Part shown: piece by piece, positions 39,686 to 49,251 of the stretch
Layout: every line of letters begins with the position of its first letter
Numbering within the stretch: the stretch's first letter is position 1
Assembly: GCA_026646885.1 (NCBI GenBank)
Contig: JAPKHK010000001.1
Span: 714,723 to 778,722, forward strand
Direction: 5' to 3'
From: Casimicrobiaceae bacterium
GTDB lineage: Bacteria > Pseudomonadota > Gammaproteobacteria > Burkholderiales > Casimicrobiaceae
DNA: 64,000 nucleotides
Notes under the pieces: model-generated
What the model was told of the DNA's origin: nothing
The model's database searches: none
The model's input: the letters and a program-made list of their open reading frames with translations, nothing else
Program-made: the position numbers and the translations under genes

Positions 39686-40597
39686 CTACCGCTTCAGTTT
39701 GGGGTCAAGGGCGTCGCGCAGTCCATCGCCCATCAGGTTGAAAGCAAGCACCGTGATGAGGATGGCGAGACCGGGAAAGGTCACCACCCATGAGGCGCGC
39801 TGAATGAACTCGAGAGCACCTGCCAGCATCGATCCCCATTCGGGGGTGGGCGGCTGCGCGCCTAGCCCCAGAAACCCCAGGGCCGCGGCATCGAGAATGG
39901 CATTCGAGAAGCCCAGGGTCCCCTGCACGATCAGGGGCGCCAGGCAGTTGGGCAGCACCGTGTTGACCATGATGCGCAGGTGGCCCGCACCGGCGATGCG
40001 GGCCGCGGCCACGTACTCCTTGCCCATTTCGCCGATCACCGCGGCACGGGCCAGCCGCACGTAATGCGGCAGTAGCACGATGGCAATGGCGTACATCGCG
40101 TTGATCAGTCCCGGCCCGAGGATGGCCACCACGGCGATGGCCAGCAAGAGGCTCGGCAGAGCCAGCATGATGTCCATGAGTCGCATGATGACGGTTTCGG
40201 TCAGACCGCGAAAGTAGCCCGCCACCAGGCCCAGCATCACGCCGAGCACCAGCGACAGTCCAACTGAAATACCGCCGATGAGCAGCGACAGGCGCGAACC
40301 GTGAATGAGCCGAGAAAGTATGTCGCGGCCGACCGGATCGGTTCCGAGAATGAACTGGCTGGAGCCCCCTTCGACCCACGCCGGCGGTGCCAGTGTGGCC
40401 TCACGATACTGCTCGTTGGGAGGATGGGGCGATACCCAATCGGCAAAGACCGCCAAGAAACAAATCAGTGCGATCAAGCCCAAGCCGACCAAGGCCCCGC
40501 GATTCTGGGCAAAGTCGATCCAGAACTCGCGCACCGGCCCGGGATGCGCCGGTACGACGCGCTCAGGCGTGGCGGATTCTTGGATTGATGACGCCAT
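39686..40597 (-). CDS. dppC: Peptide ABC transporter permease (DppC type)
   Basis: This 303-residue inner-membrane permease has about six helices. An OppC-type N-terminal segment ([23 protein letters not shown]) precedes the [21 protein letters not shown] motif, and the EAA-like coupling loop reads [24 protein letters not shown]. The start lies 35 bases inside dppB. It forms the channel with DppB. Confidence 0.9.
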   Translation of the reverse strand: MASSIQESATPERVVPAHPGPVREFWIDFAQNRGALVGLGLIALICFLAVFADWVSPHPPNEQYREATLAPPAWVEGGSSQFILGTDPVGRDILSRLIHGSRLSLLIGGISVGLSLVLGVMLGLVAGYFRGLTETVIMRLMDIMLALPSLLLAIAVVAILGPGLINAMYAIAIVLLPHYVRLARAAVIGEMGKEYVAAARIAGAGHLRIMVNTVLPNCLAPLIVQGTLGFSNAILDAAALGFLGLGAQPPTPEWGSMLAGALEFIQRASWVVTFPGLAILITVLAFNLMGDGLRDALDPKLKR

Positions 40598-41570
40598 AGA
40601 GTGTATCGACGATGACGTTTACGCTGATGACGATACTCGCAATCAGCAAGATCCCGCCCTGCACCACTGGGTAGTCGCGCGCCAGCACGCCGTGCACGAG
40701 CCAATTGCCCACTCCCGGCCAGGAGAAAATCGTCTCCGTGAGGATGGCGCCAGAAAGCAGCAAGCCCACTTGCAGGCCGATCACCGTAATCACCGGGATG
40801 AGCGCATTGCGCAGGGCATGCACCAGCACCACTCGGAGCCATGGCAGTCCCTTGGCGCGCGCGGTGCGCACATAGTCTTCCCGCAGGACCTCGAGCATGG
40901 CCGAGCGCGTCATCCGAGCAATCACCGCGAGGGGAATGGTGCCCAGGGCGATCGTCGGGAGAACCAAGTGCGCTAGCGCCGAGCGCAGCGCCCCGGATTC
41001 TGCCGCTCGCCAGGCATCGATGATCATGAAACCGGTGATCATGGGAATGTCGTAGGCAACGGATATTCGACCGGAGACAGGCGTCCAACCCAGTTGCACG
41101 GAAAAAAACAGAATCAGAAGCAGCGCCCACCAAAAAATCGGCATGGAATAGCCGGCCAGCGAAGCCCCCATCACTGCATAATCGGCTGCGGAATTGCGCT
41201 TCAGAGCAGCCAGGATGCCCGCCGGAATGCCCAGAATGACGGCGAAGAGCATCGCAAAGACCGCCAACTCCACTGTCGCCGGAAAGAGCGTCAGGAACTC
41301 CTTCAGCACCGGCTCATGGGTGGTCAACGAACTGCCTAAATCGCCCCGCAACACTTGCCCGATGTAATCGAGATACTGCGTCGACAGCGGCCGATCGAGT
41401 CCGAACTGCTGCAGCAGCCGAGCACGGCGCTCGGGATCCATGCCCCGCTCGCCGGAGAGGTTCTCCACCGGATCGCCCGGAATGAGATGAATGAGCGCAA
41501 AGGCGAGCAGAGTGACGCCGATGAAAGTGGGCACCACCAGCGCCAGGCGCCGCAGAAAAAAGCCGAACAT
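40563..41570 (-). CDS. dppB: Peptide ABC transporter permease (DppB type)
   Basis: This 335-residue permease begins MFGFFLRRLALVVPTFIGVTLLAFALIHLIPGDPV, as is usual for DppB/OppB. It has the lengthy extracytoplasmic loop after the first helix and a coupling loop DYVRTARAKGLPWLRVVLVHALRNAL. It follows dppA by 59 bases that hold a strong stem-loop, and overlaps dppC. Confidence 0.91.
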   Translation of the reverse strand: MFGFFLRRLALVVPTFIGVTLLAFALIHLIPGDPVENLSGERGMDPERRARLLQQFGLDRPLSTQYLDYIGQVLRGDLGSSLTTHEPVLKEFLTLFPATVELAVFAMLFAVILGIPAGILAALKRNSAADYAVMGASLAGYSMPIFWWALLLILFFSVQLGWTPVSGRISVAYDIPMITGFMIIDAWRAAESGALRSALAHLVLPTIALGTIPLAVIARMTRSAMLEVLREDYVRTARAKGLPWLRVVLVHALRNALIPVITVIGLQVGLLLSGAILTETIFSWPGVGNWLVHGVLARDYPVVQGGILLIASIVISVNVIVDTLYGVINPRIRHA

Positions 41571-41581
41571 GCGCTAGACCA

Positions 41582-41611
41582 GGGCGCAATCGCCCTCGAA
41601 CGATTGCGCCC
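41582..41611 (-). promoter_or_regulatory. Perfect 11-bp stem-loop between dppA and dppB
   Basis: GGGCGCAATCG and CGATTGCGCCC pair perfectly around an 8-base loop, about 19 bases after the dppA stop. No T-run follows. Such intercistronic stems commonly stabilise the binding-protein message against 3' decay or partly block read-through, giving more binding protein than permease. Confidence 0.6.
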
Positions 41612-41629
41612 GCGCGAACGCTCCTGCGT

Positions 41630-43237
41630 CTATTTGGCCAACTCCACGCGGGTGAAGATGTGATGCGCCGTCGCATCCATCTTGAAATTCTTCACGTCCT
41701 TGCGGATCGGCGAGAAGCGCAGCGAATGCGCGACGGTGATCCACGGCGCCTCTTCCTTGAAGATCTCCTGGGCCTTTTCGTAAAGCCTCGCACGATCCGC
41801 CTGCTTGGCTGTTTGCGCCGCTTTGGTAATCAGGTCATTGAACTCCTTGTGGCACCAGCGCGCAACGTTGCCGCCGCCCTTCACCGCCTCGCAACCGAGC
41901 AGTGGCATGAAGAAGTTGTCGGGGTCGCCGTTATCGCCGGACCAGCCAAACATCATCGCGTGCTGCTCACCAACCTTGCTGCGCTTGCGGTATTCCGCCC
42001 ACTCGTAAGTGAGGAGCTTGGTCTTGACGCCGATCTTCTCCCAGTCGGCCTGCACCAGCTCGGCCATGCGCTTGCCGTCCGGGTTGTATGGCCGCGTCAC
42101 CGGCAAATACCACAGTTCTATGGCAAAGCCGCTGGGATAGCCCGCCTTGGCAAGCAGCTCCTTCGCCTTGGCGGGGTCATAGGGGTAGTCCTTGATTTTG
42201 TCGTTGTAGCTCCACAAGATTGGCGGGATGGGGTTCTTGGCGACTTGACCCTGACCTTGGTAAACCGCTTTGAGGATCGCTTCTTTGTTCACCGCGAGAT
42301 TCAACGCTTGGCGCACCAGTTTGCTATCGAACGGCTTCTTTTCGACGTTGAAGGAGATATAGCCCACATTCAAGCCTTCCTTCTGCAGAACCTGAATCCG
42401 CGGATCCTTCTGCATCTGCTCCAAGTCGGCCGGCTTGGGGAACGCCATCACATGGCACTCGGCGGTCTTGAGCTTGGCATACCGCGCGGTGGCGTCTTTG
42501 GTAATCGAGAACACTAAGTTGTCGATCTTCGGCCGGCCGCCCCAATACTGATCGAAGGCTTTGTAGCGGATGGTGGCGTCCTTCTGGTAGGACGCAAACT
42601 GGAATGGCCCAGTCCCGATAGGGTTGCTGTCGGGCACACCATCCTGCCCCTTGGCACGCATGGATTCGAAATACTCGGCGGAAAGAATGGAGGCAAAATC
42701 CATGGCCATGTTGGCCAAAAATGGCGCCTCCGGCCGCTTGAGCCCAAAGCGCACCGTATGCGCGTCGATCTTCTCCACCTTGTCGACGATGTTCTTCATC
42801 GCCATGTCGTCAAAATACGCGTAGGTCTGCCCACCGGTCAGCTTGTGAAACGGGTGATTGGCGTCGGCTTGGCGATTGAAGCTGAAAAGCACATCGTCGG
42901 CGTTGAAGTCCCGTGTTGGCTTGAAGTGCGTGTTGGCGTGGAACTTCACGCCCTTCCTGAGCTTGAACGTGTAGGTCAATCCATCCGCTGAAATTTGCCA
43001 ACTCTCCGCTAGAGCGGGCACCACGTTGGTTGTGCCCAGTTCGAACTCCACGAGGCGATTGAAAATCGGCACCGACACGGCATCGAAGGTGGTGCCGGTG
43101 GTGAAGAACTGCGGATTGAAGCCCTCGGGGCTGCCCTCGGAGCAATAGACCAGCGTTCCTGCCGCCTGTGCCGCCGTGGCAACCAACGCGAGTGCGCCGC
43201 CAAGCGCCAGCGCAGGTAGTTTGTTGAGCCCTTTCAT
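41630..43237 (-). CDS. dppA: Periplasmic peptide-binding protein (SBP family 5, DppA-like)
   Basis: The 535 residues start with a signal peptide (KGLNKLPALALGGALALVATAAQA) after a strong GGAGGAG ribosome site; this fixes the ATG at 43237. The mature protein shows SBP_bac_5 features: LVYCSEGSPEGFNPQFFTTG, LAESWQISADGLTYTFKLRKGVKFH, and the later GYISFNVEKKPFDSKLVRQALNLAVNKEA. It captures peptides for the DppBCDF importer. The N-terminal YCSEGSPEGFNPQ context is very close to enteric DppA. It is the first gene of the operon. Confidence 0.93.
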   Translation of the reverse strand: MKGLNKLPALALGGALALVATAAQAAGTLVYCSEGSPEGFNPQFFTTGTTFDAVSVPIFNRLVEFELGTTNVVPALAESWQISADGLTYTFKLRKGVKFHANTHFKPTRDFNADDVLFSFNRQADANHPFHKLTGGQTYAYFDDMAMKNIVDKVEKIDAHTVRFGLKRPEAPFLANMAMDFASILSAEYFESMRAKGQDGVPDSNPIGTGPFQFASYQKDATIRYKAFDQYWGGRPKIDNLVFSITKDATARYAKLKTAECHVMAFPKPADLEQMQKDPRIQVLQKEGLNVGYISFNVEKKPFDSKLVRQALNLAVNKEAILKAVYQGQGQVAKNPIPPILWSYNDKIKDYPYDPAKAKELLAKAGYPSGFAIELWYLPVTRPYNPDGKRMAELVQADWEKIGVKTKLLTYEWAEYRKRSKVGEQHAMMFGWSGDNGDPDNFFMPLLGCEAVKGGGNVARWCHKEFNDLITKAAQTAKQADRARLYEKAQEIFKEEAPWITVAHSLRFSPIRKDVKNFKMDATAHHIFTRVELAK

Positions 43238-43455
43238 ATCATCTCCTCCGTAGCGAGTTTGCGAGCCGTTTCTTATCAACCGGCCTGACGAAAGCGCGCA
43301 TGCTAGCCCCTTGAATGCGCCATGGCAAGCGTGTACCCACCGCGGATGCCAGCAATTACGGCATTAAATTGCGGCGACGCGACTCCTTAAGCCAACGAGG
43401 CTCCAGCGGAAATGCCAGAACGCATCGGGAAAGGTGCCAACGCAAAGTTCCCGCC

Positions 43456-44137
43456 TCAGTTCGAGGAGTCTCGGCATGACCAGAACCGCCCCCACTCCCT
43501 TCCGGCGGTAGCAATCAAGGAAAAGAAACCCCGATCCATGCCGAAAAGATGGCGCGCCACCACCTCACCGGCAAGAAATTCCACCATGGTTCCCAGCCCC
43601 GCCCGTCCCGCGCAGACCTGCTCGCGCAATTTCCGAGCTCGAGCCAGGAGCCTAGCGTGGGCGTGCCGACATGTTTCGATCTTCGCGTAGCCGTGACGTT
43701 CAAGGATCGCTTCTTCCGCGGCAAAATGGGCAGCGATGTGCGCCATCAGCATGTCGCATGGCGGAATGATGGCCGAAGGTGTCGTTGATACGCTTGAAGT
43801 GATCGACGTCAAACAGGATGAGGGAAAGCTATTGGCGCAGGCGCAAGCTTCGATCGATCTCTCTTTCCAGAATCTGTTCGAGATGGCTGCGATTCCACAG
43901 AGCAGTCAGAGGATCGGTGCTCACGCGCCGTTCGAGTTCAGCGATGCGGCTGTTGCGCGCGCGCAACTCGCGACAGGCCGGAGCGATCGCGCAGGCATCC
44001 GCTGGCGGGAGCGCTGGGCTATTGGCGGATGTCGTGGGCCGGTGGTTCCCGTGTGACAGCGCAGATCGCCCAAGTATCTCAGTCCGGCGCGTCAGCGCCC
44101 GGTCGGTGACAAACCGCGCCAAGACGCGAGGCACCAA
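43456..44137 (-). pseudogene. Decayed GGDEF/hemerythrin gene (remnant)
   Basis: Reading the minus strand, a first open part ends with a coiled-coil-like ARNSRIAELERRV and the GGDEF opening STDPLTALWNRSHLEQIL, then hits an in-frame TAG at 43842-43844. After the stop the same frame continues [20 protein letters not shown], the metal-binding strand of a GGDEF domain, and then breaks. A shifted frame continues straight into a hemerythrin C-terminal half: [25 protein letters not shown] with the H-x3-H-F-x2-E-E pattern. The GGDEF active site itself and the hemerythrin N-terminal half are missing. So this is a deletion- and stop-containing relic of either one fused gene or two neighbours. No intact copy is in the window. 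Confidence 0.65.
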
Positions 44138-44181
44138 AAAGTGCGAGAATGACTTGAAGGACCCGCCGCGAGCGGAAGCTT

Positions 44182-44268
44182 TGGTGCCCAGAAGAGGACT
44201 CGAACCTCCACAGTGTTGCCACCGCTAGGACCTGAACCTAGTGCGTCTACCAATTCCGCCATCTGGGC
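44182..44268 (-). tRNA. tRNA-Leu (anticodon CAG)
   Basis: A complete class II tRNA with a 7-bp acceptor stem (GCCCAGA with TCTGGGC) and the D-arm sequence GCGGAATTGGTAGACGC. The anticodon stem CTAGG/CCTAG holds the loop TTCAGGT, so the anticodon is CAG. The long variable arm CGGTGGCAACACTGTGG and a TTCGAGTC T-loop complete it. CCA is encoded at 44182-44184. It lies upstream of rnr on the opposite strand. Confidence 0.96.
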
Positions 44269-44282
44269 GATGGGAAGCGCGA

Positions 44283-44311
44283 ATTTTAAGAGAGAACAAC
44301 CACCTTGTCAA
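44283..44311 (-). promoter_or_regulatory. Promoter of tRNA-Leu, overlapping the rnr start codon
   Basis: On the minus strand TTGACA (44311-44306) is separated by 17 bases from TAAAAT (44288-44283). A GC-rich TCGCGC discriminator region follows, as in stringently controlled stable-RNA promoters. The -35 covers the first codons of rnr on the other strand. Confidence 0.7.
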
Positions 44312-46506
44312 AGAATCGCCGCAAGCACGACCCCGGCCTGGCGCGAGAAACGGCGCGCTATGCTGAACCCTTGCCCAGCCGGGAACTGATCCTGCAGACC
44401 CTCAGCGAAGAGGGCGTCCCGATCCGGCCAGAGGCGCTGGCCGAAGTCCTCGACATCGAACCGCACGAGCAGGAGGCGTTTCAGCGACGCCTTGGTGCGA
44501 TGGAGCGCGACGGCCAGTTGCTGCGCAATCGCAAGGGAGCGCTCTGCGTCACGGCGAAACTGGATGTGCTTGCCGGTCGCGTGCAAGGGCATCCCGACGG
44601 CCATGGTTACTTCATACCGGACGATGGCGGCCCGGACGTGTTCCTGGCGCCGCGGGAGATGCACAAAGCCCTGCATGGCGACCGCGTGAGCTGCCGTCAA
44701 ATCGGATTTGATCGCCGCGGCCGCCCCGAAGGTGTCATCGTCGACGTGCTAGAGCGCGCCCACCGCAAGGTGGTGGGGCGGGTCCATGTCGATCGAGGCA
44801 TCTGGTTTCTGGTAGCCGAAGACCGGCGCATCAACCAGGATCTGTTGATCCCCCCCGACGGACGCGCCGACGCAGAAGCGGGCGAAGTCGTGGTCGCCGA
44901 GATCATCGAGCAGCCCACCGCCCACATCCAAGCACTTGCACGTGTCGTCGAAGTACTCGGGCACTACACTGACCCCGGGATGGAAATCGAAATCGCCCTG
45001 CGCAAACACGACCTGCCCTTTGAGTTCTCCGCCGGCGCGGCCAAACTTGCTGCGAAGCTGCCCAAGAGCGTGCGAGTAAAGGACAAAACCGCGCGCGCCG
45101 ATTTGACCGCTCTGCCGTTGGTGACCATCGATGGCGAGACCGCCCGCGACTTCGACGATGCCGTCTTTGCCGAAGGAAAGGGCCGTGGTTTCCGCCTGGT
45201 CGTCGCCATCGCCGACGTCAGCCACTACGTGCAGGAGGGTGACGCGCTCGATGTCGACGCGCGTGCTCGCGGCAATTCGGTCTACTTCCCTCGGCGCGTT
45301 ATCCCCATGCTGCCCGAGGAACTCTCTAACGGCCTATGTTCGCTCAACCCAGGGGTGGACCGCCTCTGTGTGGCATGCGACATGGATATCAGCCCTAGCG
45401 GGCAGATCAAGGCCTATCGTTTCTACTCCGCATTGATGCACTCCCGCGCTCGCCTCACTTATACTCAGGTGGCGCAATGGCTCGATCGCCCAGAGACAAT
45501 CGACCAGGCTCACGCGCACTTGCTTCCGCACCTGCAAACCTTGCAGACGCTCTTTGAGCTCCTGCTCAAGGAAAGGGCGAAGCGCGGGGCGATCGATTTT
45601 GAATCAAGCGAGACCGTTCTGGATTTCGATGATCTCGGAAAGATCGAGAGTATCAAGCTGGCGCAGCGCAACCAAGCCCATCGCCTGATCGAAGAATGCA
45701 TGCTGGCTGCCAACGTCTGCGCGGCGCGGCTCTTGCTGACGAGCGAGCAGCCCGCTCTTTATCGTGTGCACGAGGGTCCCAGCCCCGACAAGCTCGCCGG
45801 TCTGCGCGAGTTCCTGGGCGGATTCGGCTTGTCGCTTCCCGGCGGCGAAGAACCTGGCGCAAAAGACTACGCGCAGCTACTGGCCAAAATTCGTCCGCGA
45901 CCCGACTTCGCGCTGCTGCAAACGGTGCTCTTGCGCTCCCTCAAGCAGGCCGTCTACAGCCCGAGCAACCTCGGCCATTTCGGACTCGCCTACGACGCTT
46001 ACACCCACTTTACCTCCCCCATTCGGCGCTATCCCGACCTGGTCGTGCATCGGGCCATCAAAGCGACCGTAGAAGGTGGTTCAAGGCCTACTGGGGACCT
46101 CGCCAGCCTGGGCGCACATTGCTCCATGACCGAGCGCCGTGCCGACGACGCCACGCGCGATGTCGAGAATTGGTTGAAATGTTTCTATATGCAAGATCAT
46201 CTTGGCGCCAGCTTCATGGGTACGGTTTCCAACGTCACGCACTTCGGCATTTTCGTGACCCTGGACGAGATCTTCATCGACGGTCTGGTGCACATCACCG
46301 AACTGGGCAGCGATTACTTCCATTTCGCACCCGCTCAGCACACGCTCACCGGGGAGAGGACGGGGCGCGTATTTCGGCTGGCCGACCGTGTGCGAGTCAA
46401 GGTGGCACGGGTCGACTTGGAGACTAGCCGCATCGATTTCGTCCTGGATGAGAGCACTCAGTCACCTGAGGCAAAAGCGAAACAACAGCATCGCCGAGCG
46501 AGCTGA
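44305..46506 (+). CDS. rnr: Ribonuclease R
   Basis: This 733-residue 3'-5' exoribonuclease degrades structured RNA and defective tRNA and rRNA. There is an N-terminal winged-helix-like region (SRELILQTLSEEGVPIRPEALAEVL), cold-shock domains, and a catalytic RNB domain with the metal Asp cluster in TARDFDDAVFAEG. The RNB signature is HRLIEECMLAANVCAARLL, followed by YTHFTSPIRRYPDLVVHRAIKA. The C-terminal S1 domain starts MGTVSNVTHFGIFVTLDEIFIDGLVHI. Translation begins at a TTG with an AGAGAG element ahead, and this start lies inside the divergent tRNA promoter. Its usual neighbour rlmB is not present downstream. Confidence 0.95.
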   Translation: MSKNRRKHDPGLARETARYAEPLPSRELILQTLSEEGVPIRPEALAEVLDIEPHEQEAFQRRLGAMERDGQLLRNRKGALCVTAKLDVLAGRVQGHPDGHGYFIPDDGGPDVFLAPREMHKALHGDRVSCRQIGFDRRGRPEGVIVDVLERAHRKVVGRVHVDRGIWFLVAEDRRINQDLLIPPDGRADAEAGEVVVAEIIEQPTAHIQALARVVEVLGHYTDPGMEIEIALRKHDLPFEFSAGAAKLAAKLPKSVRVKDKTARADLTALPLVTIDGETARDFDDAVFAEGKGRGFRLVVAIADVSHYVQEGDALDVDARARGNSVYFPRRVIPMLPEELSNGLCSLNPGVDRLCVACDMDISPSGQIKAYRFYSALMHSRARLTYTQVAQWLDRPETIDQAHAHLLPHLQTLQTLFELLLKERAKRGAIDFESSETVLDFDDLGKIESIKLAQRNQAHRLIEECMLAANVCAARLLLTSEQPALYRVHEGPSPDKLAGLREFLGGFGLSLPGGEEPGAKDYAQLLAKIRPRPDFALLQTVLLRSLKQAVYSPSNLGHFGLAYDAYTHFTSPIRRYPDLVVHRAIKATVEGGSRPTGDLASLGAHCSMTERRADDATRDVENWLKCFYMQDHLGASFMGTVSNVTHFGIFVTLDEIFIDGLVHITELGSDYFHFAPAQHTLTGERTGRVFRLADRVRVKVARVDLETSRIDFVLDESTQSPEAKAKQQHRRAS

Positions 46507-46608
46507 AGCAGCCGCAAACGCTTGTGGGGCGCGCCTTTCGGTGTTAGATTCTTGGCTTGCGGCGCGCCTGCATCAAGATCAAAGCGCCGCCACAACAGGG
46601 ACATACGC

Positions 46609-49251
46609 ATGCGCCTCCATCCTCGTATCGTACTCGCCGCAGGGCTACTGGCCCTGTGCGGCGCGCCCGTCCTCGCCGCCGAAGAGCCGGTGCCGCCGCC
46701 TGGTGCCGTCTCGCCCGAGGATCCACCCACCTACGTTGGCGCACGTACCCGGCTGAGTTTCGGTTATCAGTCCCGCGATCAACTGCGCGGTGAGGTCTAC
46801 CACGTCTTCACTGAGAACCAGGCGAGTGCGCTGATCGGCGAGGGTTGGGTCAGTGGCAGGGAGGGAAAATACGGCGCCGGCCTCAAGCTCTCATATCAAT
46901 GGCTCCCGGAAACCGAGGCCAAGTACCAGGCGAGCGTGCGCAAGGCTTTTCTCGCCCTCGACCAGAACATCTGGCACGACCGCAAGCTCAGCTTGGGAGT
47001 CGGTCTGGAAAACGAAAGCTATTTCGTGGGCGGCTATCTTTCGGGCGGCATTACCGGCCGCAGGGAGATATCCAGCTTCTCTAGTTCAGTGGTTGACACA
47101 GTGCAGGGCGTCGACGCCGGGCGGCCTTTCTTGCAGGACATCACGACCACGACTACCCTGCGCACGTTCGAGCGCCCCTATGATATTGGCCTGGGTCTGC
47201 GGCTTGGGACCTTCGTCGAACCGGCCTTGCTACGAGTGACTGGTGGCCTCGACCACGAATGGGGACGGGGCGACGCTCGCCAGACGACCGGTTCGGTGTC
47301 GTTGGAGAAATTCTTCCACAATTCGCCGCACAGCATCGCGCTGGTCGGTGAGTATTTCCGCAAGAACGGGCAATTCGAAGCTGAGCGTGATGATCACCGC
47401 CTCAGCTTGGTATGGCGCTATGAACTGGGCGGCAAGGCGCATCGCCCGATGCGCGAATCCAAGGTCGTGCGCGTGGAAACCCCCGCTCCGGCGCCAAGCG
47501 TGCCTGCGCCGCAGCCGCCGCAAGGTGCGGTCACTCCCAAAGTGGAGAAGCGCTTGGTGAAGGTCACGGCCTCCATGTCCGCGGATGCGTTCTTCAAATT
47601 CGATAGTGCCGAGCTCAATCCCGATGCCAAGAAGTCGCTCGACGATGTCATCGCCGCTCTGAGGAACAACAAGTTCCAAGGCAACATCATGCTCACCGGG
47701 CACACTTGCGACATCGGCGACGAGCAATACAACATGCGCTTGTCGATGCGTCGCGCCCTGTCAGTCAAGCAATACCTCAATCAGACCGGCGGCATTGGGC
47801 TGGAGGTGCTGATCGCCGAAGGCGCTGGCGAAGCCAACCCGCGTTTTGCCAATGCCAAGGGCACGCGCCACAAGAATCGCCGCGTCGACTTGGAGTTCGT
47901 CACCTATACCGAGAAACTCGAAGACGTCCTGCTGCCAGGCGAACCTGCCGCGGTTCCGTCCGCTCCACCGCCAGCTCCGCGAGAACCGATCGTGCAATGG
48001 CGCCGCGAGTATCTCGACACCGAGCCAGCCTGGGTGCGCCGCGCGCTACACAACACGCTGCCGCACAAGCAGGCGGTGGACGTCTATCGCCAGCAGGAAA
48101 AGGAGACCTCCGTTACCGAAGGACCTCGCCGCTATCTCAACCGGCCGCCGGTCGCGGCGAATGATAGCTTTGAAGTGCCGCCCGGGAGCAACGGCAACCT
48201 GCTCGAAGTCCTGGCCAACGATAGCGATCCCGACGGAGATACTCTGAGCCTAGCCAGTGTCACTGCACCTGCAAACGGCACCGCGTCGATTAGCGGCAAT
48301 CGCGTGGACTATGCTCCGCGCGCCGGTTTCACGGGCACCGATAGCTTTGGCTACACGGTGAGCGACGGCAAGGGCGGCACCGCCGTAGCGACGGTCAGCA
48401 TCAGCGTTCAGGCCCCCAATCGGCCGCCAGTGGCCGTCAACGACAGCTACGATGTTCTGGCCGGCAGCACGGCCAATTTGTTCAACGTGCTGGCGAACGA
48501 CTCGGATCCCGATGGTGATGCGTTGAGCCTGAGCAGTGTCGGAACACCCGCTCATGGCGCCGCTAGCATCACCGGTGGTCAGCTCAGCTACACGCCGAGC
48601 ACCGGCTACACCGGCACCGACAGCTTCACCTACACTGTGAGTGACGGCCGAGGCGGCAGTGCCACGGCTACGGTCACGGTCAACGTGCGCGCCAGCAATC
48701 GCCCACCAGTGGCCAATGCCGATTCATACACCGTCGCCGCGAACTCCTCCAACAACCTCTTCGAGGTTTTGGCCAACGACAGTGACCCGGACGGGGATGC
48801 GCTCACCCTAGTCGCCATCACCGCACCTGCGCACGGCACGGTGGCGATCAGTGGTAACCGCGTGAGCTATACCCCTGAGAGCGGCTACTCGGGCACGGAC
48901 AGCTTCAGCTATACCGTCATGGATGGCCTGGGTGGCAGCGCGACGGCGGCGGTGAACATCTCGGTGAGCGCTTCCGGCAATCGTCCGCCGGTTGCCAATA
49001 ATGACGTGTACACTGTGTATAGTTTCGCTCCCGTGACCATGCGGGTGCTGGACAACGACTTCGATCCCGACGGAGATACGCTGACCATCACCGGGTTCAC
49101 ACAACCGCCGTTCGGCCAGGTCGTCCTCAACGGCGACGGCACCTTCACTTTCATGCTCACGCAACGCGTGCTCATGACCAGCTTCACTTACACCATTTCC
49201 GACGGTCGGGGCGGCAGCGCCACGGCAATCGTGACCGTGATCGATCCCTGA
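46609..49251 (+). CDS. Outer-membrane protein: beta-barrel-like, OmpA domain, four Ig-like repeats
   Basis: The 880-residue exported protein starts with a signal peptide (RIVLAAGLLALCGAPVLAAEE), which fixes the ATG at 46609. Residues about 40-285 alternate Tyr/Gly-rich strands (LSFGYQSRDQL, GLKLSYQWLP, LSLGVGLENESYF) and may form a beta-barrel. A Pro-rich linker leads to an OmpA C-terminal-like domain (about 318-440: ADAFFKFDSAELNPDAKKSL, RLSMRRALSVKQYL, RHKNRRVDLEF). Another linker leads to four tandem Big_9/cadherin-like modules of 93-94 residues each, starting NRPPVA and containing LANDSDPDGD and GTDSF.YTVSDG. The order barrel, OmpA, Ig repeats in one chain is uncommon. It overlaps the next gene by one base. 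Confidence 0.82.
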   Translation: MRLHPRIVLAAGLLALCGAPVLAAEEPVPPPGAVSPEDPPTYVGARTRLSFGYQSRDQLRGEVYHVFTENQASALIGEGWVSGREGKYGAGLKLSYQWLPETEAKYQASVRKAFLALDQNIWHDRKLSLGVGLENESYFVGGYLSGGITGRREISSFSSSVVDTVQGVDAGRPFLQDITTTTTLRTFERPYDIGLGLRLGTFVEPALLRVTGGLDHEWGRGDARQTTGSVSLEKFFHNSPHSIALVGEYFRKNGQFEAERDDHRLSLVWRYELGGKAHRPMRESKVVRVETPAPAPSVPAPQPPQGAVTPKVEKRLVKVTASMSADAFFKFDSAELNPDAKKSLDDVIAALRNNKFQGNIMLTGHTCDIGDEQYNMRLSMRRALSVKQYLNQTGGIGLEVLIAEGAGEANPRFANAKGTRHKNRRVDLEFVTYTEKLEDVLLPGEPAAVPSAPPPAPREPIVQWRREYLDTEPAWVRRALHNTLPHKQAVDVYRQQEKETSVTEGPRRYLNRPPVAANDSFEVPPGSNGNLLEVLANDSDPDGDTLSLASVTAPANGTASISGNRVDYAPRAGFTGTDSFGYTVSDGKGGTAVATVSISVQAPNRPPVAVNDSYDVLAGSTANLFNVLANDSDPDGDALSLSSVGTPAHGAASITGGQLSYTPSTGYTGTDSFTYTVSDGRGGSATATVTVNVRASNRPPVANADSYTVAANSSNNLFEVLANDSDPDGDALTLVAITAPAHGTVAISGNRVSYTPESGYSGTDSFSYTVMDGLGGSATAAVNISVSASGNRPPVANNDVYTVYSFAPVTMRVLDNDFDPDGDTLTITGFTQPPFGQVVLNGDGTFTFMLTQRVLMTSFTYTISDGRGGSATAIVTVIDP
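48139..49248 (+). repeat. Four tandem Ig-like (Big_9/VCBS-type) coding repeats
   Basis: Repeat units begin at NRPPVA at 48139, 48418, 48697 and 48979, giving 279, 279, 282 and about 270 bases. The protein pattern is conserved (DSDPDGD calcium-binding-like loop, PAHG, YTP, GTDSFTYTVSDG) but the DNA has diverged, so they are old duplications. The last unit is the most divergent and caps the protein. Confidence 0.85.

Noticed and set aside
48139..49248. Recent DNA-level tandem duplication
   Set aside because: The repeats align well as protein but the nucleotide sequence has diverged, so they are ancient modules, not a fresh repeat array.
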